Shown here piece by piece: positions 15,944-24,990 of a stretch of DNA of 64,000 nt (the first letter of the stretch is position 1; each line of letters begins with the position of its first letter). The stretch lies in assembly GCF_900105065.1 (NCBI RefSeq), contig NZ_LT629749.1, positions 1,550,001 to 1,614,000 on the forward strand. Reading direction: 5' to 3'. Below the pieces are notes generated by a model. It worked only from the letters and a program-made list of their open reading frames with translations. It was not told the origin of the DNA and searched no databases. The position numbers were made by a program, and so were the translations under genes. The DNA is from Friedmanniella luteola. GTDB taxonomy: Bacteria; Actinomycetota; Actinomycetes; Propionibacteriales; Propionibacteriaceae.

Positions 15944-16926
15944 CCGGGGTCGCCGCGCTGCCCGGTACGGCCACCCTCGCCGAGATCGGGGAGCAGGCCG
16001 TGATCGCGACGCTGACCGCCGGGCTGCCGCCCGCCGCGGACGTCCTGGTCGGGCCCGGTGACGACGGCGCCGTGCTCGAGGTCGCGGGCCCGCTGGTCAC
16101 CTCCCTCGACGTCCTCGTCGAGAACGTCCACTTCAAGCTCGGCTGGTCCGACCCCGCCGACATCGGCCGCAAGGCGGTCGCGGTCAACGTCGCCGACCTC
16201 GAGGCGATGGGCGCGCGGGCTACCGCCGTCGTCCTCGGCTTCTCTGCCCCGCCGCACCTCCAGCTGCGCTTCGTGCGCGAGCTGACGGCCGGGCTGCACG
16301 CCGAGTGCGCCGCCGCCGGCGTCAGCCTGGTGGGCGGGGACGTCACCCGCTCCCGCGACCTGACCCTCAGCGTCACCGTGCTCGGCGGGCTCGAGGGCCG
16401 GCCCCCGGTGCTGCGCAGCGGCGCCCGGCCCGGCGACGTCGTCGCCCTCCGCGGCCGGACCGGCTGGGCCGCCGCCGGCCTGGCGGTCCTGAGCCGGGGG
16501 TTCCGCTCACCGCGCGCGGTGGTGGAGGCGCAGCGCGTCCCGCAGGTGCCGTACGGCGAGGGGGCCGCCGCCGCGCAGGCGGGGGCCACGGCCATGGTCG
16601 ACGTCTCCGACGGGCTGCTCGCCGACCTCGGGCACGTCGCGAGCGCCTCGGGCGTCGTCGTCGACCTGCGCCGGGACGCCTTCGAGGTGCCCGAGCCGTT
16701 GCAGGCGGTGTCCGCGGCGACGGGCGCCGACCCCTACGACCTGCTGCTGACCGGCGGCGAGGACCACGCGCTGGCCGCCACCTTCGCGGCGGGGGCGGTG
16801 CCGGAGGGCTGGCGGGTGGTCGGGGAGGTGCGGGCCGTCGGGCCGGACGCGGGCGCCGGCGTGCTCGTCGACGGTCGGACGTGGCCGGCCGCGGCCGGTT
16901 TCGACCACTTCGGCGCGGCCCGCTGA
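15940..16926 (+). CDS. thiL: Thiamine-monophosphate kinase
   Basis: 328 aa. PurM-like kinase that phosphorylates thiamine monophosphate to the diphosphate cofactor. Motifs: VGPGDDGAVLEV near residue 41, SLDVLVENVHFKLGWSDP near 56, GGDVTRS near 132 and the C-terminal LLTGGEDHALAAT near 268. A weak SD (AGGA, 15930-15933) precedes the ATG, which overlaps the stop of a 17-codon leader ORF. Divergent from the Lrp-type/DUF3515 pair. Conserved actinobacterial position. Confidence 0.95.
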   Translation: MTGVAALPGTATLAEIGEQAVIATLTAGLPPAADVLVGPGDDGAVLEVAGPLVTSLDVLVENVHFKLGWSDPADIGRKAVAVNVADLEAMGARATAVVLGFSAPPHLQLRFVRELTAGLHAECAAAGVSLVGGDVTRSRDLTLSVTVLGGLEGRPPVLRSGARPGDVVALRGRTGWAAAGLAVLSRGFRSPRAVVEAQRVPQVPYGEGAAAAQAGATAMVDVSDGLLADLGHVASASGVVVDLRRDAFEVPEPLQAVSAATGADPYDLLLTGGEDHALAATFAAGAVPEGWRVVGEVRAVGPDAGAGVLVDGRTWPAAAGFDHFGAAR

Positions 16927-16963
16927 CCGGCGTGTGACAGCCGTCCGGCGGAGGCCGATCGCG

Positions 16964-16969
16964 TAGCCT
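16964..16969 (+). promoter_or_regulatory. Leaderless -10 element of ftsK
   Basis: TAGCCT followed by 6 nt (GCCAGC) and the ftsK ATG at 16976. No SD is present between them, which supports a leaderless start at that ATG. Confidence 0.5.
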
Positions 16970-16975
16970 GCCAGC

Positions 16976-19642
16976 ATGGCGACCCGCGCGTCTTCCCCAC
17001 CGCGGTCCCGTAGCACTCCTGCTCCGAACGGATCAGGGACGCGACCGCGGTCGTCCGGAAGCAAGTCCAGCCCTGCCCCTCGGTCCTCGACCGCGCCGCA
17101 GGCCCGTCCCGCCGCGCGCTCGGGGCGCTCGCAGAACTCCGGTCCGGTCCCCCGGGGCCGCGGGTCGAGCGCCGCCCGGCCCCGGGGCCAGGCCGCCCCG
17201 CCGCGCCGCTCCTTCCTCGAGCAGGTGGCACGCGGTCTCGGCGCCCTCTGGCTGGGCGTCGCGCACGCCCTCGGCGCCGGTGCCCGCAAGATCGGCACGG
17301 GTGCGCGGGACATGGACCCGGCCCTGCGCCGCGACGGTGCCGGGCTGTTCCTGGTCGCCGCCGCCGTCGTCGTCGCCGCCGAGTTCTGGTGGGGCCTGCC
17401 CGACCCGGTCGGTCACGTCGTCCACGTCGGCGTCGCCGGCGTGGTGGGGACGCTGGCCTACGCCGCCCCGCTGCTGCTCGCCCTGATGGCCTGGCGGACG
17501 TTGCGCCACCCCGACCGCAACGGCCCGGGCGGGCGTCAGGCGGTCGGCTGGAGCGCCCTGCTGCTGGGCCTGCTCGGCCTGGTCAACATCGCGCACGGCC
17601 TGCCCCGCACGAACGCCCCGGAGCAGCTGCGGGAGGCGGGCGGCATCGTCGGCTACATCTCCTCGAGCCTGCTCAGCGACCTGCTCAGCGTCTACGTCGC
17701 CGTCCCGCTGCTGGCCCTGCTCACGCTGTTCGGCGTGCTCGTCGTGGTCGGCATCCCGCTGCACGAGATCCCCGAGCGGGCCCGCGCGGCGCGCGCCGTG
17801 CTGGCGCGGCCGTCGACGGTGATCGAGGGCGAGGTCGTCGAGCCGGAGTACGGCGTCGACGAGGCCTACGACACCCCGGTGGTCACGGAGAAGAAGGGCC
17901 GGCGCAAGCGTGCGCTGCCCGCCGTTCCCGAGCCCGGGCCCTTCGACGGCGAGGTCGACGCCGACCCGTTCGCCGACCCGTTCGCGGACGCCGACGCCCC
18001 CTCCGACGGGGACGACCCGGGCGACGACGAGCCCACACGGGCGGTCCGCCGCCCGGTCACCGCCGGCCTGCCGCCGGGCGTCACCGTGCACGGCGAGGAC
18101 GACGACAAGCCGGGCCTCGAGGCGCCGCCGCACACGCCGATCCCGCAGCGGGTCGAGCAGCTGCAGCTCTCCGGGGACGTGCAGTACATGCTGCCGGACT
18201 CCGAGGCGCTCAAGCAGGGGAGCGTGCACAAGGCCCGCACCGAGGCCTCCGACGCGGTCGTGCACCGGCTCACCGAGGTGCTGCGGCAGTTCGAGATCGA
18301 CGCCCAGGTCACCGGCTACTCGCGCGGCCCGACGGTCACCCGCTACGAGGTCGAGCTGGGCCCGGCGGTCAAGGTCGAGAAGGTGACGGCGCTGAGCAAG
18401 AACATCGCCTACGCCGTGGCCAGCGCCGACGTGCGCATCCTGTCGCCGATCCCCGGCAAGTCCGCGATCGGCATCGAGATCCCCAACACCGACAAGGAGG
18501 TCGTCTCCCTCGGCGACGTCCTCCGCTCGAGCACGGCGCGCAACGACCACCACCCGATGACGGTGGGGCTGGGCAAGGACGTGGAGGGCGGCTTCGTCGT
18601 CGCCAACCTGGCCAAGACCCCGCACCTGCTGGTGGCCGGCGCCACCGGCTCGGGCAAGTCGAGCTTCGTGAACTCCATGATCACCTCGATCCTGATGCGG
18701 GCCACGCCCGACGAGGTGCGGATGCTCATGGTCGACCCGAAGCGCGTGGAGCTGACGGCCTACGAGGGCGTGCCCCACCTGGTCACCCCGATCATCACCA
18801 ACGCGAAGAAGGCCGCCGAGGCGCTGCAGTGGGTCGTGCGCGAGATGGACATGCGCTACGACGACCTGGCGGCGTTCAACTTCCGCCACATCGACGACTT
18901 CAACAAGGCCGTCCGTGCCGGCAGCGTGAAGCCGCTGGAGGGGACGGAGCGGGTGCTCGTGCCCTACCCGTACCTGCTGGTGATCATCGACGAGCTCGCC
19001 GACCTGATGATGGTCGCGCCGCGCGACGTCGAGGACTCGATCGTCCGGATCACCCAGCTGGCCCGGGCGGCCGGCATCCACCTGGTGCTGGCCACGCAGC
19101 GGCCGAGCACCGACGTGGTCACCGGCCTGATCAAGGCCAACGTGCCCAGCCGGCTGGCGTTCTCGACGTCGTCGATGACCGATTCGCGGGTCATCCTCGA
19201 CCAGCCCGGCGCCGAGAAGCTGGTCGGCCAGGGCGACGGCCTGTTCCTGCCCATGGGCTCGTCCAAGCCGATCCGCATCCAGGGCGCCTGGGTGACCGAG
19301 AACGAGGTCCGCCAGGTCGTCGCGCACGTCACCGAGCAGCTGAAGCCGACCTACCGCGACGACGTCACCGCCGCCGCCGAGGCCAGCACGAAGGTGGCCG
19401 AGGACATCGGCGACGACCTCGACCTGGTGGTCCAGGCGGCCGAGCTGGTCGTCAACCTCCAGCTGGGCTCGACGTCCATGCTGCAGCGCAAGCTGCGGGT
19501 CGGGTTCGCCAAGGCCGGCCGGCTGATGGACATCATGGAGACCCGCGGCGTCGTCGGCCCGTCCGAGGGCTCCAAGCCCCGTGAGGTGCTGGTGAAGCCC
19601 GACGAGCTCGACGTGGTCCTGGACAACCTGCGGCTGGGCTGA
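16976..19642 (+). CDS. ftsK: DNA translocase FtsK/SpoIIIE
   Basis: 888 aa. N-terminal Ser/Pro/Arg-rich cytosolic tail (about 1-115), four hydrophobic segments (from about 122 to 260, e.g. [20 protein letters not shown]), an acidic linker (about 300-370), then the motor: Walker [11 protein letters not shown] near residue 554 and Walker [13 protein letters not shown] near 668, and the C-terminal gamma winged helix ([20 protein letters not shown]) that reads KOPS-type sequences. It pumps chromosomal DNA through the septum and activates XerCD recombination at dif. Monocistronic; convergent with the helicase gene downstream. Confidence 0.96.
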   Translation: MATRASSPPRSRSTPAPNGSGTRPRSSGSKSSPAPRSSTAPQARPAARSGRSQNSGPVPRGRGSSAARPRGQAAPPRRSFLEQVARGLGALWLGVAHALGAGARKIGTGARDMDPALRRDGAGLFLVAAAVVVAAEFWWGLPDPVGHVVHVGVAGVVGTLAYAAPLLLALMAWRTLRHPDRNGPGGRQAVGWSALLLGLLGLVNIAHGLPRTNAPEQLREAGGIVGYISSSLLSDLLSVYVAVPLLALLTLFGVLVVVGIPLHEIPERARAARAVLARPSTVIEGEVVEPEYGVDEAYDTPVVTEKKGRRKRALPAVPEPGPFDGEVDADPFADPFADADAPSDGDDPGDDEPTRAVRRPVTAGLPPGVTVHGEDDDKPGLEAPPHTPIPQRVEQLQLSGDVQYMLPDSEALKQGSVHKARTEASDAVVHRLTEVLRQFEIDAQVTGYSRGPTVTRYEVELGPAVKVEKVTALSKNIAYAVASADVRILSPIPGKSAIGIEIPNTDKEVVSLGDVLRSSTARNDHHPMTVGLGKDVEGGFVVANLAKTPHLLVAGATGSGKSSFVNSMITSILMRATPDEVRMLMVDPKRVELTAYEGVPHLVTPIITNAKKAAEALQWVVREMDMRYDDLAAFNFRHIDDFNKAVRAGSVKPLEGTERVLVPYPYLLVIIDELADLMMVAPRDVEDSIVRITQLARAAGIHLVLATQRPSTDVVTGLIKANVPSRLAFSTSSMTDSRVILDQPGAEKLVGQGDGLFLPMGSSKPIRIQGAWVTENEVRQVVAHVTEQLKPTYRDDVTAAAEASTKVAEDIGDDLDLVVQAAELVVNLQLGSTSMLQRKLRVGFAKAGRLMDIMETRGVVGPSEGSKPREVLVKPDELDVVLDNLRLG

Positions 19643-19718
19643 GCGCCCTCAGCCGCGGCCGGAGCGCACCCCTGCGGCGCGCACCCACCCCTGCTGCGGC
19701 CTGAGCCCACCCCTGCTG

Positions 19719-19753
19719 CCTGAGCCTGTCGAAGGCCCTTCGACCAGCTCAGG
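19719..19753. terminator. Palindrome between convergent ftsK and helicase genes
   Basis: CCTGAGC...GCTCAGG and inner TCGAAGG/CCTTCGA arms form a near-perfect 35-nt hairpin with a short internal mismatch. TCGA-centred CCTGAGC palindromes like this are widespread extragenic repeats in high-GC bacteria. It lies in the only gap between two convergent genes and could serve as a bidirectional terminator, though no T-run follows. Short CACCCCTGC-type repeats precede it. Confidence 0.6.
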
Positions 19754-19780
19754 CGGGGAGGGGTGCTCAGCGCGGGGTGG

Positions 19781-22312
19781 TCACCAGCCGCCGAGCTGGC
19801 CCACGGCGGTGATCCTCACGACGGCGGTGCCCTCGGCGTCGCTGGCGGCGAGGTCGACCTCGGCGGTGATGCCCCAGTCGTGGTCGCCCGCCGGGTCGTC
19901 GAGGATCTGCCGGACCACCCAGCGGCCCGGCTCCTCGGTGACCAGCAGCAGGGCCGGCCCCCGGGCGGCGGCGCCGGTCTGCAGGCTCGCGTGCTCGGCG
20001 AAGTACGGCTCCAGCGCCTCCTGCCAGGCCTCCGCGGGGAACGACTCGTCCAGCTCGCCCAGCGCCCACCAGTTGCGGCGGGCGGCCAGCTCGACGCGGC
20101 GGAACAGGGCGTTGCGGACCAGCACCCGGAAGGCGCGGACGTTCGCCGTCACCGGGGGTGCCGCCCGGTCCACCTCGACCACCGACTGCACCTCGGCGGT
20201 GGGGCTGCGCAGCGACTCCCACTCCTCGAGCAGGCTGGAGTCCACCTGCCGCACCAGCTCGCCCAGCCAGGCGATCAGGTCGGCGACGGCGTCGGTCCGC
20301 GCCTCCTCCGGCACTGTCTGCCGCAGCGCCTTGAAGGCGTCGGCCAGGTAGCGCAGCACGATCCCCTCGGCGCGGGCCAGGCCGTAGAAGCTCACGTACT
20401 CGGTGAAGGTCATCGAGCGCTCGAAGAGGTCGCGGGCCACCGACTTCGGCGACGGCTCGGTGTCCAGCACCCAGGGGTGGGTCTGGCCGAACGCGGTGTA
20501 GGCCACCCGCAGCAGCTCCGCCAGCGGCTGGGGGTAGGTGACGTCCTCCAGCAGGACCATCCGCTCCTCGTACTCGAGGCCGTCGGACTTCATCTCCGCC
20601 ACCGCCTCGCCCCGCGCCTTGGAGCGCTGCGCGGTGAGAATCGGCCGCGGGTCGTCGAGGGTGGCCTCCAGCACCGAGAGCACGTCGAGGGCGTAGTCGT
20701 CGGACTCGCGGTCCAGCAGGTCCAGGCAGGCCAGGGCGAACGGGGACAGCGGCTGGTTGAGGGCGAAGTCCTGCTGCAGGTCGACGGTCAGCCGCGCCGT
20801 CCGGCCCTGGGCGTCGGGGCGGGGGAGCTGCTCGACGACGCCCGACTCCAGCAGCCCCCGGTAGATCTGCAGCGCCCGGTGGACGTGCCGGCGGTTCCGC
20901 ACCGGCGGCTCGTCGTTGTCGGTCAGCAGGTGGCGCATGGAGGCGTAGCAGTCCCCGGGCCGGTTGACGACGTTGAGGAGCATCGCGTGGCTGACCTTGA
21001 ACGAGGACTCGAGCGGCTCGGGCTCGGCTTCCACCAGGCGCTCGAAGGTCGGCAGGCCGTAGCCCACCGTGCCCTCGGGCGGCTTCTTGCGGACCACCTT
21101 GCGGCGCTTCTTCGGGTCGTCGCCGGCCTTGGCCAGCGCCTTCTCGTTGGCCACCACGTGGTCGGGGGCCTGGACCACCACGGTGCCGGACGCGTCGTAG
21201 CCCGCGCGGCCCGCCCGACCGCCGATCTGGTGGAACTCCCGGGCCGTCAGGAGGCGCGGCCGGACCCCGTCGTACTTGCTCAACGAGGTCAGCAGCACCG
21301 TCCGGATGGGGACGTTGATGCCCACCCCGAGCGTGTCGGTGCCGCAGATGATCTTGAGCAGCCCGGCCTGGGCCAGCAGCTCGACCAGCCGGCGGTACTT
21401 CGGCAGCATCCCGGCGTGGTGCACGCCGATGCCGTTGCGGACCAGCCGGGACAGGGTCTTGCCGAACCCGGCGGCGAAGCGGAACCCGCCGATGAGGTCG
21501 GCGATCTGGTCCTTCTCCTCGCGGGTGGTGACCTTGAGGCTGTTCAGCGCCTGCGCCTGCTCGATGGCGGCCGCCCGGCTGAAGTGCACGACGTAGACGG
21601 GGGCCTGGTGGGTGGCCAGCCGCTCCTCGATCGTCTCCAGCAGCGTGGAGGTCACGTACTCGTGCTGCAGGGGGACGGGGCGCTCGGCGGAGGCGACGAC
21701 GGCGGTGGGCCGGCCGGTGCGCCGGGACAGGTCGGCCTCGAAGCGGGTGACGTCGCCGAGCGTCGCCGACATCAGCAGGAACTGCGCGTGCGGCAGCTCC
21801 AGCAGCGGCACCTGCCAGGCCCAGCCGCGCTCCGGGTCGGCGTAGTAGTGGAACTCGTCCATCACCACGGTGGTGACCGTGGAGTCGGCACCCTCGCGGA
21901 GGGCGAGGTTGGCCAGGATCTCGGCGGTGCAGCAGATGATCGGCGCCGCGGCGTTGACGCTGGCGTCGCCGGTCATCATGCCGACCCGGTCGACGCCGAA
22001 GACCTCGACGGCGGCGAAGAACTTCTCCGAGACCAGCGCCTTGATGGGGGCGGTGTAGAAGACCCGGCCGGTCGGGTCCCCGCTCTCCCGCCGGGCCAGG
22101 GCCGCGAACTGCGCGGCGGTCGCCACCAGGCTCTTGCCCGACCCGGTCGGCGTGGACAGGATCACGTTCGACCCCGAGACCAGCTCGATGACCGCCTCGG
22201 TCTGGGCCGGGTACAGCTCCAGCCCTCGGTCCGCGGCCCAGCCGCTGAAGGTCTCGAACAGGGCGTCGGGGCCAGGGTCGGCGGGGACGAGGTCACTCAG
22301 CAGGGACGGCAT
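19781..22312 (-). CDS. Ski2-like DEAD/DEAH-box helicase with DUF3516 C-terminus
   Basis: 843 aa. Superfamily 2 core: Walker A STPTGSGKSLVA near residue 54, DEFHYY (DEVH-type box) near 152, motif III MSAT near 177 and motif VI HQIGGRAGRAGYDASG near 362. The C-terminal ~400 residues match DUF3516, a domain appended to a group of actinobacterial Ski2/Mtr4-like RNA helicases related to HelY. Likely an ATP-dependent RNA helicase or translocase; the actual substrate is untested. Cytosolic, no signal peptide. Convergent with ftsK, separated from it by the extragenic palindrome. Confidence 0.9.
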   Translation of the reverse strand: MPSLLSDLVPADPGPDALFETFSGWAADRGLELYPAQTEAVIELVSGSNVILSTPTGSGKSLVATAAQFAALARRESGDPTGRVFYTAPIKALVSEKFFAAVEVFGVDRVGMMTGDASVNAAAPIICCTAEILANLALREGADSTVTTVVMDEFHYYADPERGWAWQVPLLELPHAQFLLMSATLGDVTRFEADLSRRTGRPTAVVASAERPVPLQHEYVTSTLLETIEERLATHQAPVYVVHFSRAAAIEQAQALNSLKVTTREEKDQIADLIGGFRFAAGFGKTLSRLVRNGIGVHHAGMLPKYRRLVELLAQAGLLKIICGTDTLGVGINVPIRTVLLTSLSKYDGVRPRLLTAREFHQIGGRAGRAGYDASGTVVVQAPDHVVANEKALAKAGDDPKKRRKVVRKKPPEGTVGYGLPTFERLVEAEPEPLESSFKVSHAMLLNVVNRPGDCYASMRHLLTDNDEPPVRNRRHVHRALQIYRGLLESGVVEQLPRPDAQGRTARLTVDLQQDFALNQPLSPFALACLDLLDRESDDYALDVLSVLEATLDDPRPILTAQRSKARGEAVAEMKSDGLEYEERMVLLEDVTYPQPLAELLRVAYTAFGQTHPWVLDTEPSPKSVARDLFERSMTFTEYVSFYGLARAEGIVLRYLADAFKALRQTVPEEARTDAVADLIAWLGELVRQVDSSLLEEWESLRSPTAEVQSVVEVDRAAPPVTANVRAFRVLVRNALFRRVELAARRNWWALGELDESFPAEAWQEALEPYFAEHASLQTGAAARGPALLLVTEEPGRWVVRQILDDPAGDHDWGITAEVDLAASDAEGTAVVRITAVGQLGGW

Positions 22313-22346
22313 GGCCCCTCGATCTTTCCACCTCCGGCGACACCGC

Positions 22347-23831
22347 TCAGCCGGGGACGGCCTCCCGGGCGTCGAACCAGGTGCTGCGGTCGGTCCCGCC
22401 GGGGGCGACCTGCACCACCCGCGCGATCGTCAGCAAGCGGTCGAACTGCCGCCGCCGGGCGGCGGCGCCGCCCTCGTCGCCCGCGAAGTCGGCGACGCAG
22501 GCTTGGGGTCCGCCCAGGTCCCAGCAGATCGTCTCGGACTCCGCGTCCTGCTGCACCCGGGCCGTCACCCCGCCCACCCGGACGGTCCGTTCCCCCTGGG
22601 CGGTGGCGCCGAAGAGGGTGCCGACGCTGACGTAGACGGCGTTGGGCGACTCGGGGGTCTCGCCGGTGGGCAGCACCAGCACCGCGAGCTGGCCGTCGAG
22701 GTCGTAGATGCCGCTGACCTCCTCCCCGTCGGGCAGGTCGCTGAGGTCGACGGGCACCAGCACGGGGACCTCGGTGGGGGCGACCATCGCGGCCACCGCG
22801 AGCAGGTCCGCCTCGACGCTGTCCCCGGAGCAGCTGAGCACCAGCGCCAGCCCCGGGCCGGTCGTCCACCACAGCTCCGCGCCGCGGTTCCCGTCCGAGG
22901 GCAGGAAGCGGCCGGTGAACCCGTTGACGCGGGTGGGCCGTCCGTCGGGGGCCTCGACCGGCTGGTCGCTGCTGGTGGCGCTCAGGTCGCAGGTCCGCCG
23001 CTCGTCCGCCGTCGGCCCGGAGTCCTCGTCGATCAGCCGAACGGTGTCGGTCGACGCGGTGAGGAACCGGTCGACCACGCGCAGGCCGGTCCCCGGGCGG
23101 ACCTCGTACCCGTAGACCCAGGCGCCGGCGGCCCGCGTGTAGGGGTCGGGCCGGAGCACCCCGGGCAGCACGGTCGCGGTGGTCGCCAGCGCCGCGAGGA
23201 CCAGGGCCACCAGCACCCCGCGGCCGCGGAGGCGGCGTCGACGGGCCTCGAGGCGACGGCGCGCCGTCTCCACCGCCCCGGGCTCGGGGACGGGAACGGC
23301 CGCCACCACCAGGTCCAGCTGGTAGCCGGTGGCGCCGACGGCCGTCGTCGCGGTCTCCAGGGCGCGGGCCACCGCCGGCGCGCCGCGGTCGGTCAGCCTG
23401 GTCAGGTCGGCCAGCGTCAACTGCTCGAGGTGCCGGAGCACCAGGACGGCCCGGGGGAGCGGGGCCAGGGCCGCCAGCCGTCGCCGCACCTCCTCCAGCT
23501 CCGGCTCCGGCAGCGGCTCCCGGGGGGCGGCGGCTGGCTCGCGACGGCGGCGCAGGTGGGCCCGGACGAGGGCGGCCCGAGCCTCCGCGTCGGGATCGGT
23601 GTCGAGCTCGGACTCGGGAGACGGGTGCCGGGCGGGGCGGGCCGTGGCGATCCGCGCGGCCGCGAGCAGCTCGGCGGCCCCGGCGGTGTCGCCGGCGAGG
23701 GCGCACGCCAGCGCCTCCAGCCGACCGGTGTCGGTCTCGATCAGCGCACCCCCCTCCCGGCCGACCCAGGGTACGGGGACGTGCCCGCGAGCGGGGGCCG
23801 TTCCGCCCCACCCCGGGCCGTCACCCAGCAC
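22347..23831 (-). CDS. Membrane protein with sigma-region-4-like N-terminus and large external domain
   Basis: 494 aa, not matched to a named family by eye. Residues ~100-160 resemble an ECF sigma factor region 4 helix-turn-helix (ALAPLPRAVLVLRHLEQLTL then ADLTRLTDRGAPAVARALET). Then a basic stretch (ARRRLEARRRRLRGRG), one membrane segment (VLVALVLAALATTATVLPGV, about 210-230), and about 260 extracytoplasmic residues with cysteines (RRTCDLSA, VLSCSGDS, ETICWDLGGPQACV) that could pair. This looks like a regulator fused to its membrane sensor, but region 2 of a sigma factor is absent. GTG start at 23831 is the only plausible one; divergent from lacI, 84 bp apart. Confidence 0.65.
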   Translation of the reverse strand: MLGDGPGWGGTAPARGHVPVPWVGREGGALIETDTGRLEALACALAGDTAGAAELLAAARIATARPARHPSPESELDTDPDAEARAALVRAHLRRRREPAAAPREPLPEPELEEVRRRLAALAPLPRAVLVLRHLEQLTLADLTRLTDRGAPAVARALETATTAVGATGYQLDLVVAAVPVPEPGAVETARRRLEARRRRLRGRGVLVALVLAALATTATVLPGVLRPDPYTRAAGAWVYGYEVRPGTGLRVVDRFLTASTDTVRLIDEDSGPTADERRTCDLSATSSDQPVEAPDGRPTRVNGFTGRFLPSDGNRGAELWWTTGPGLALVLSCSGDSVEADLLAVAAMVAPTEVPVLVPVDLSDLPDGEEVSGIYDLDGQLAVLVLPTGETPESPNAVYVSVGTLFGATAQGERTVRVGGVTARVQQDAESETICWDLGGPQACVADFAGDEGGAAARRRQFDRLLTIARVVQVAPGGTDRSTWFDAREAVPG

Positions 23832-23844
23832 CCCGCCACGGCCC

Positions 23845-23875
23845 CTGACGGATCGGGAGGACGACGGTGTACCGT
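23845..23875 (+). promoter_or_regulatory. Putative promoter of the LacI operon
   Basis: CTGACG (23845-23850) and TACCGT (23870-23875) with 19-bp spacing. The expected start site falls inside the palindromic operator at 23881-23896, so bound LacI would block initiation. Confidence 0.45.
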
Positions 23876-23880
23876 CCCCC

Positions 23881-23896
23881 TAAACCGGTTTAAACC
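23881..23896. promoter_or_regulatory. LacI-type operator
   Basis: TAAACCGGTTTA (23881-23892) is a perfect palindrome with the central CG typical of LacI-family operators, overlapped by a second palindrome GGTTTAAACC (23887-23896). It is unusually AT-rich for this genome and sits between the -10 and the lacI ATG, 20 bp upstream of it. It should be the autoregulatory site controlling the whole glycan operon. Confidence 0.85.
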
Positions 23897-23915
23897 AGCG
23901 ACTCGACGAGGAGCC

Positions 23916-24947
23916 ATGGACACCCGACGCCCCACGATCGCCGACGTGGCGAAGCGCGCCGGGGTGAGCAAGGGCCTGGTCTCCTTCGTGTTCAACGACA
24001 AGCCCGGGGTCGCCGCCCCGACGCGCGTCCGCATCCTCGCCGCGGCCGAGGAGCTCGGGTGGCAGCCGGACCCGGTCGCCCGGTCCCTCTCCACCCAGCG
24101 CGCGGCCGCGCTCGGCCTCGTCGTCCGCCGGGACCCGACGGTGCTGGCGGCCGACCCGTTCTTCCCGGCGTTCATGGCCGGGGTGGAGACGGCGCTGACG
24201 GAGCGCCGGCAGGTCCTGGTGCTCAGCCTCGTCCCGGACGCCGCTGCGGAGACGGCCACCTACCGCTCCCTCGCCGCCCACCGCCGTGTCGACGGGGTGT
24301 TGCTGACCGACCTCCGGCACGACGACGACCGGTTCCCGCTGCTCGCGGAGCTCGGGCTGCCGGCCGTCTGCGTCGGCAGGCCCGACGTCGCCGGCGCCTT
24401 CCCGGTGGTCAACCTCGACGACGCCGCCGGCCTGCGCTCCGCGGTCGACCACCTGGTCGGGCTGGGACACCGGCGGATCGCCTACGTCGGCGGTGACGTC
24501 GGCATGCTGCACGGCCGCCGGCGCCGGAAGTCCTTCCTCGAGGCCCTGGCCCGGCACGGGCTCGACCCGGTCGGGGTCGTCGACACCGACTTCAGCGCAG
24601 CCGCGGGGGCGCGGGCGGTGGTCGAGCTGCTGGCCGGGGCGGTGCTGCCCACCGCCCTGGTCTTCGCGAGCGACCCGATGGCCGTCGCCGGCCTCGCGGT
24701 CCTGCAGCGCCAGGGCGTCCAGGTGCCGCGGGACTGCTCGGTGACCGGCTTCGACGGCATGGACCTCGGCCGGCACCTCCACCCCGCCCTGACGACGGTG
24801 GAAGCCGACCCGCTGGCCTGGGGTCGCGCCGCCGCGACCGTGCTGCTCCGGCTGCTCGACGACGGTCGGGCCGACGACCTCGAGCTGCCCTCGGCCGCCC
24901 TCGTGCTGAGGTCCTCGACCGCTCCACCGCCCGACCCCCCCGGCTGA
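23916..24947 (+). CDS. LacI-family transcriptional regulator of the glycan locus
   Basis: 343 aa. N-terminal LacI helix-turn-helix (TIADVAKRAGVSKGLVSFVF, residues 7-26) with hinge helix RSLSTQRAA, then a periplasmic-binding-protein-like effector domain (GLVVRRD, VDHLVGLGHRRIAYVGG, PTALVFASDPMAVAGL, CSVTGFDGMDLGRH). Start ATG preceded by ACGAGGAG. First gene of a probable operon: the sugar-binding lipoprotein gene follows after 43 bp. It should repress through the operator 20 bp upstream and release on binding a sugar imported by the ABC system; the inducer is unknown but the GH130 neighbour suggests a mannoside. Confidence 0.9.
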   Translation: MDTRRPTIADVAKRAGVSKGLVSFVFNDKPGVAAPTRVRILAAAEELGWQPDPVARSLSTQRAAALGLVVRRDPTVLAADPFFPAFMAGVETALTERRQVLVLSLVPDAAAETATYRSLAAHRRVDGVLLTDLRHDDDRFPLLAELGLPAVCVGRPDVAGAFPVVNLDDAAGLRSAVDHLVGLGHRRIAYVGGDVGMLHGRRRRKSFLEALARHGLDPVGVVDTDFSAAAGARAVVELLAGAVLPTALVFASDPMAVAGLAVLQRQGVQVPRDCSVTGFDGMDLGRHLHPALTTVEADPLAWGRAAATVLLRLLDDGRADDLELPSAALVLRSSTAPPPDPPG

Positions 24948-24990
24948 CCGGCGACCCGTTCCCCCACCCACCCCCACCCAAGGAGTTCCC

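Noticed and set aside
19763-22630. Long plus-strand frame opposite the helicase gene
   Set aside because: Mirror of the DUF3516 helicase; no recognisable domain.
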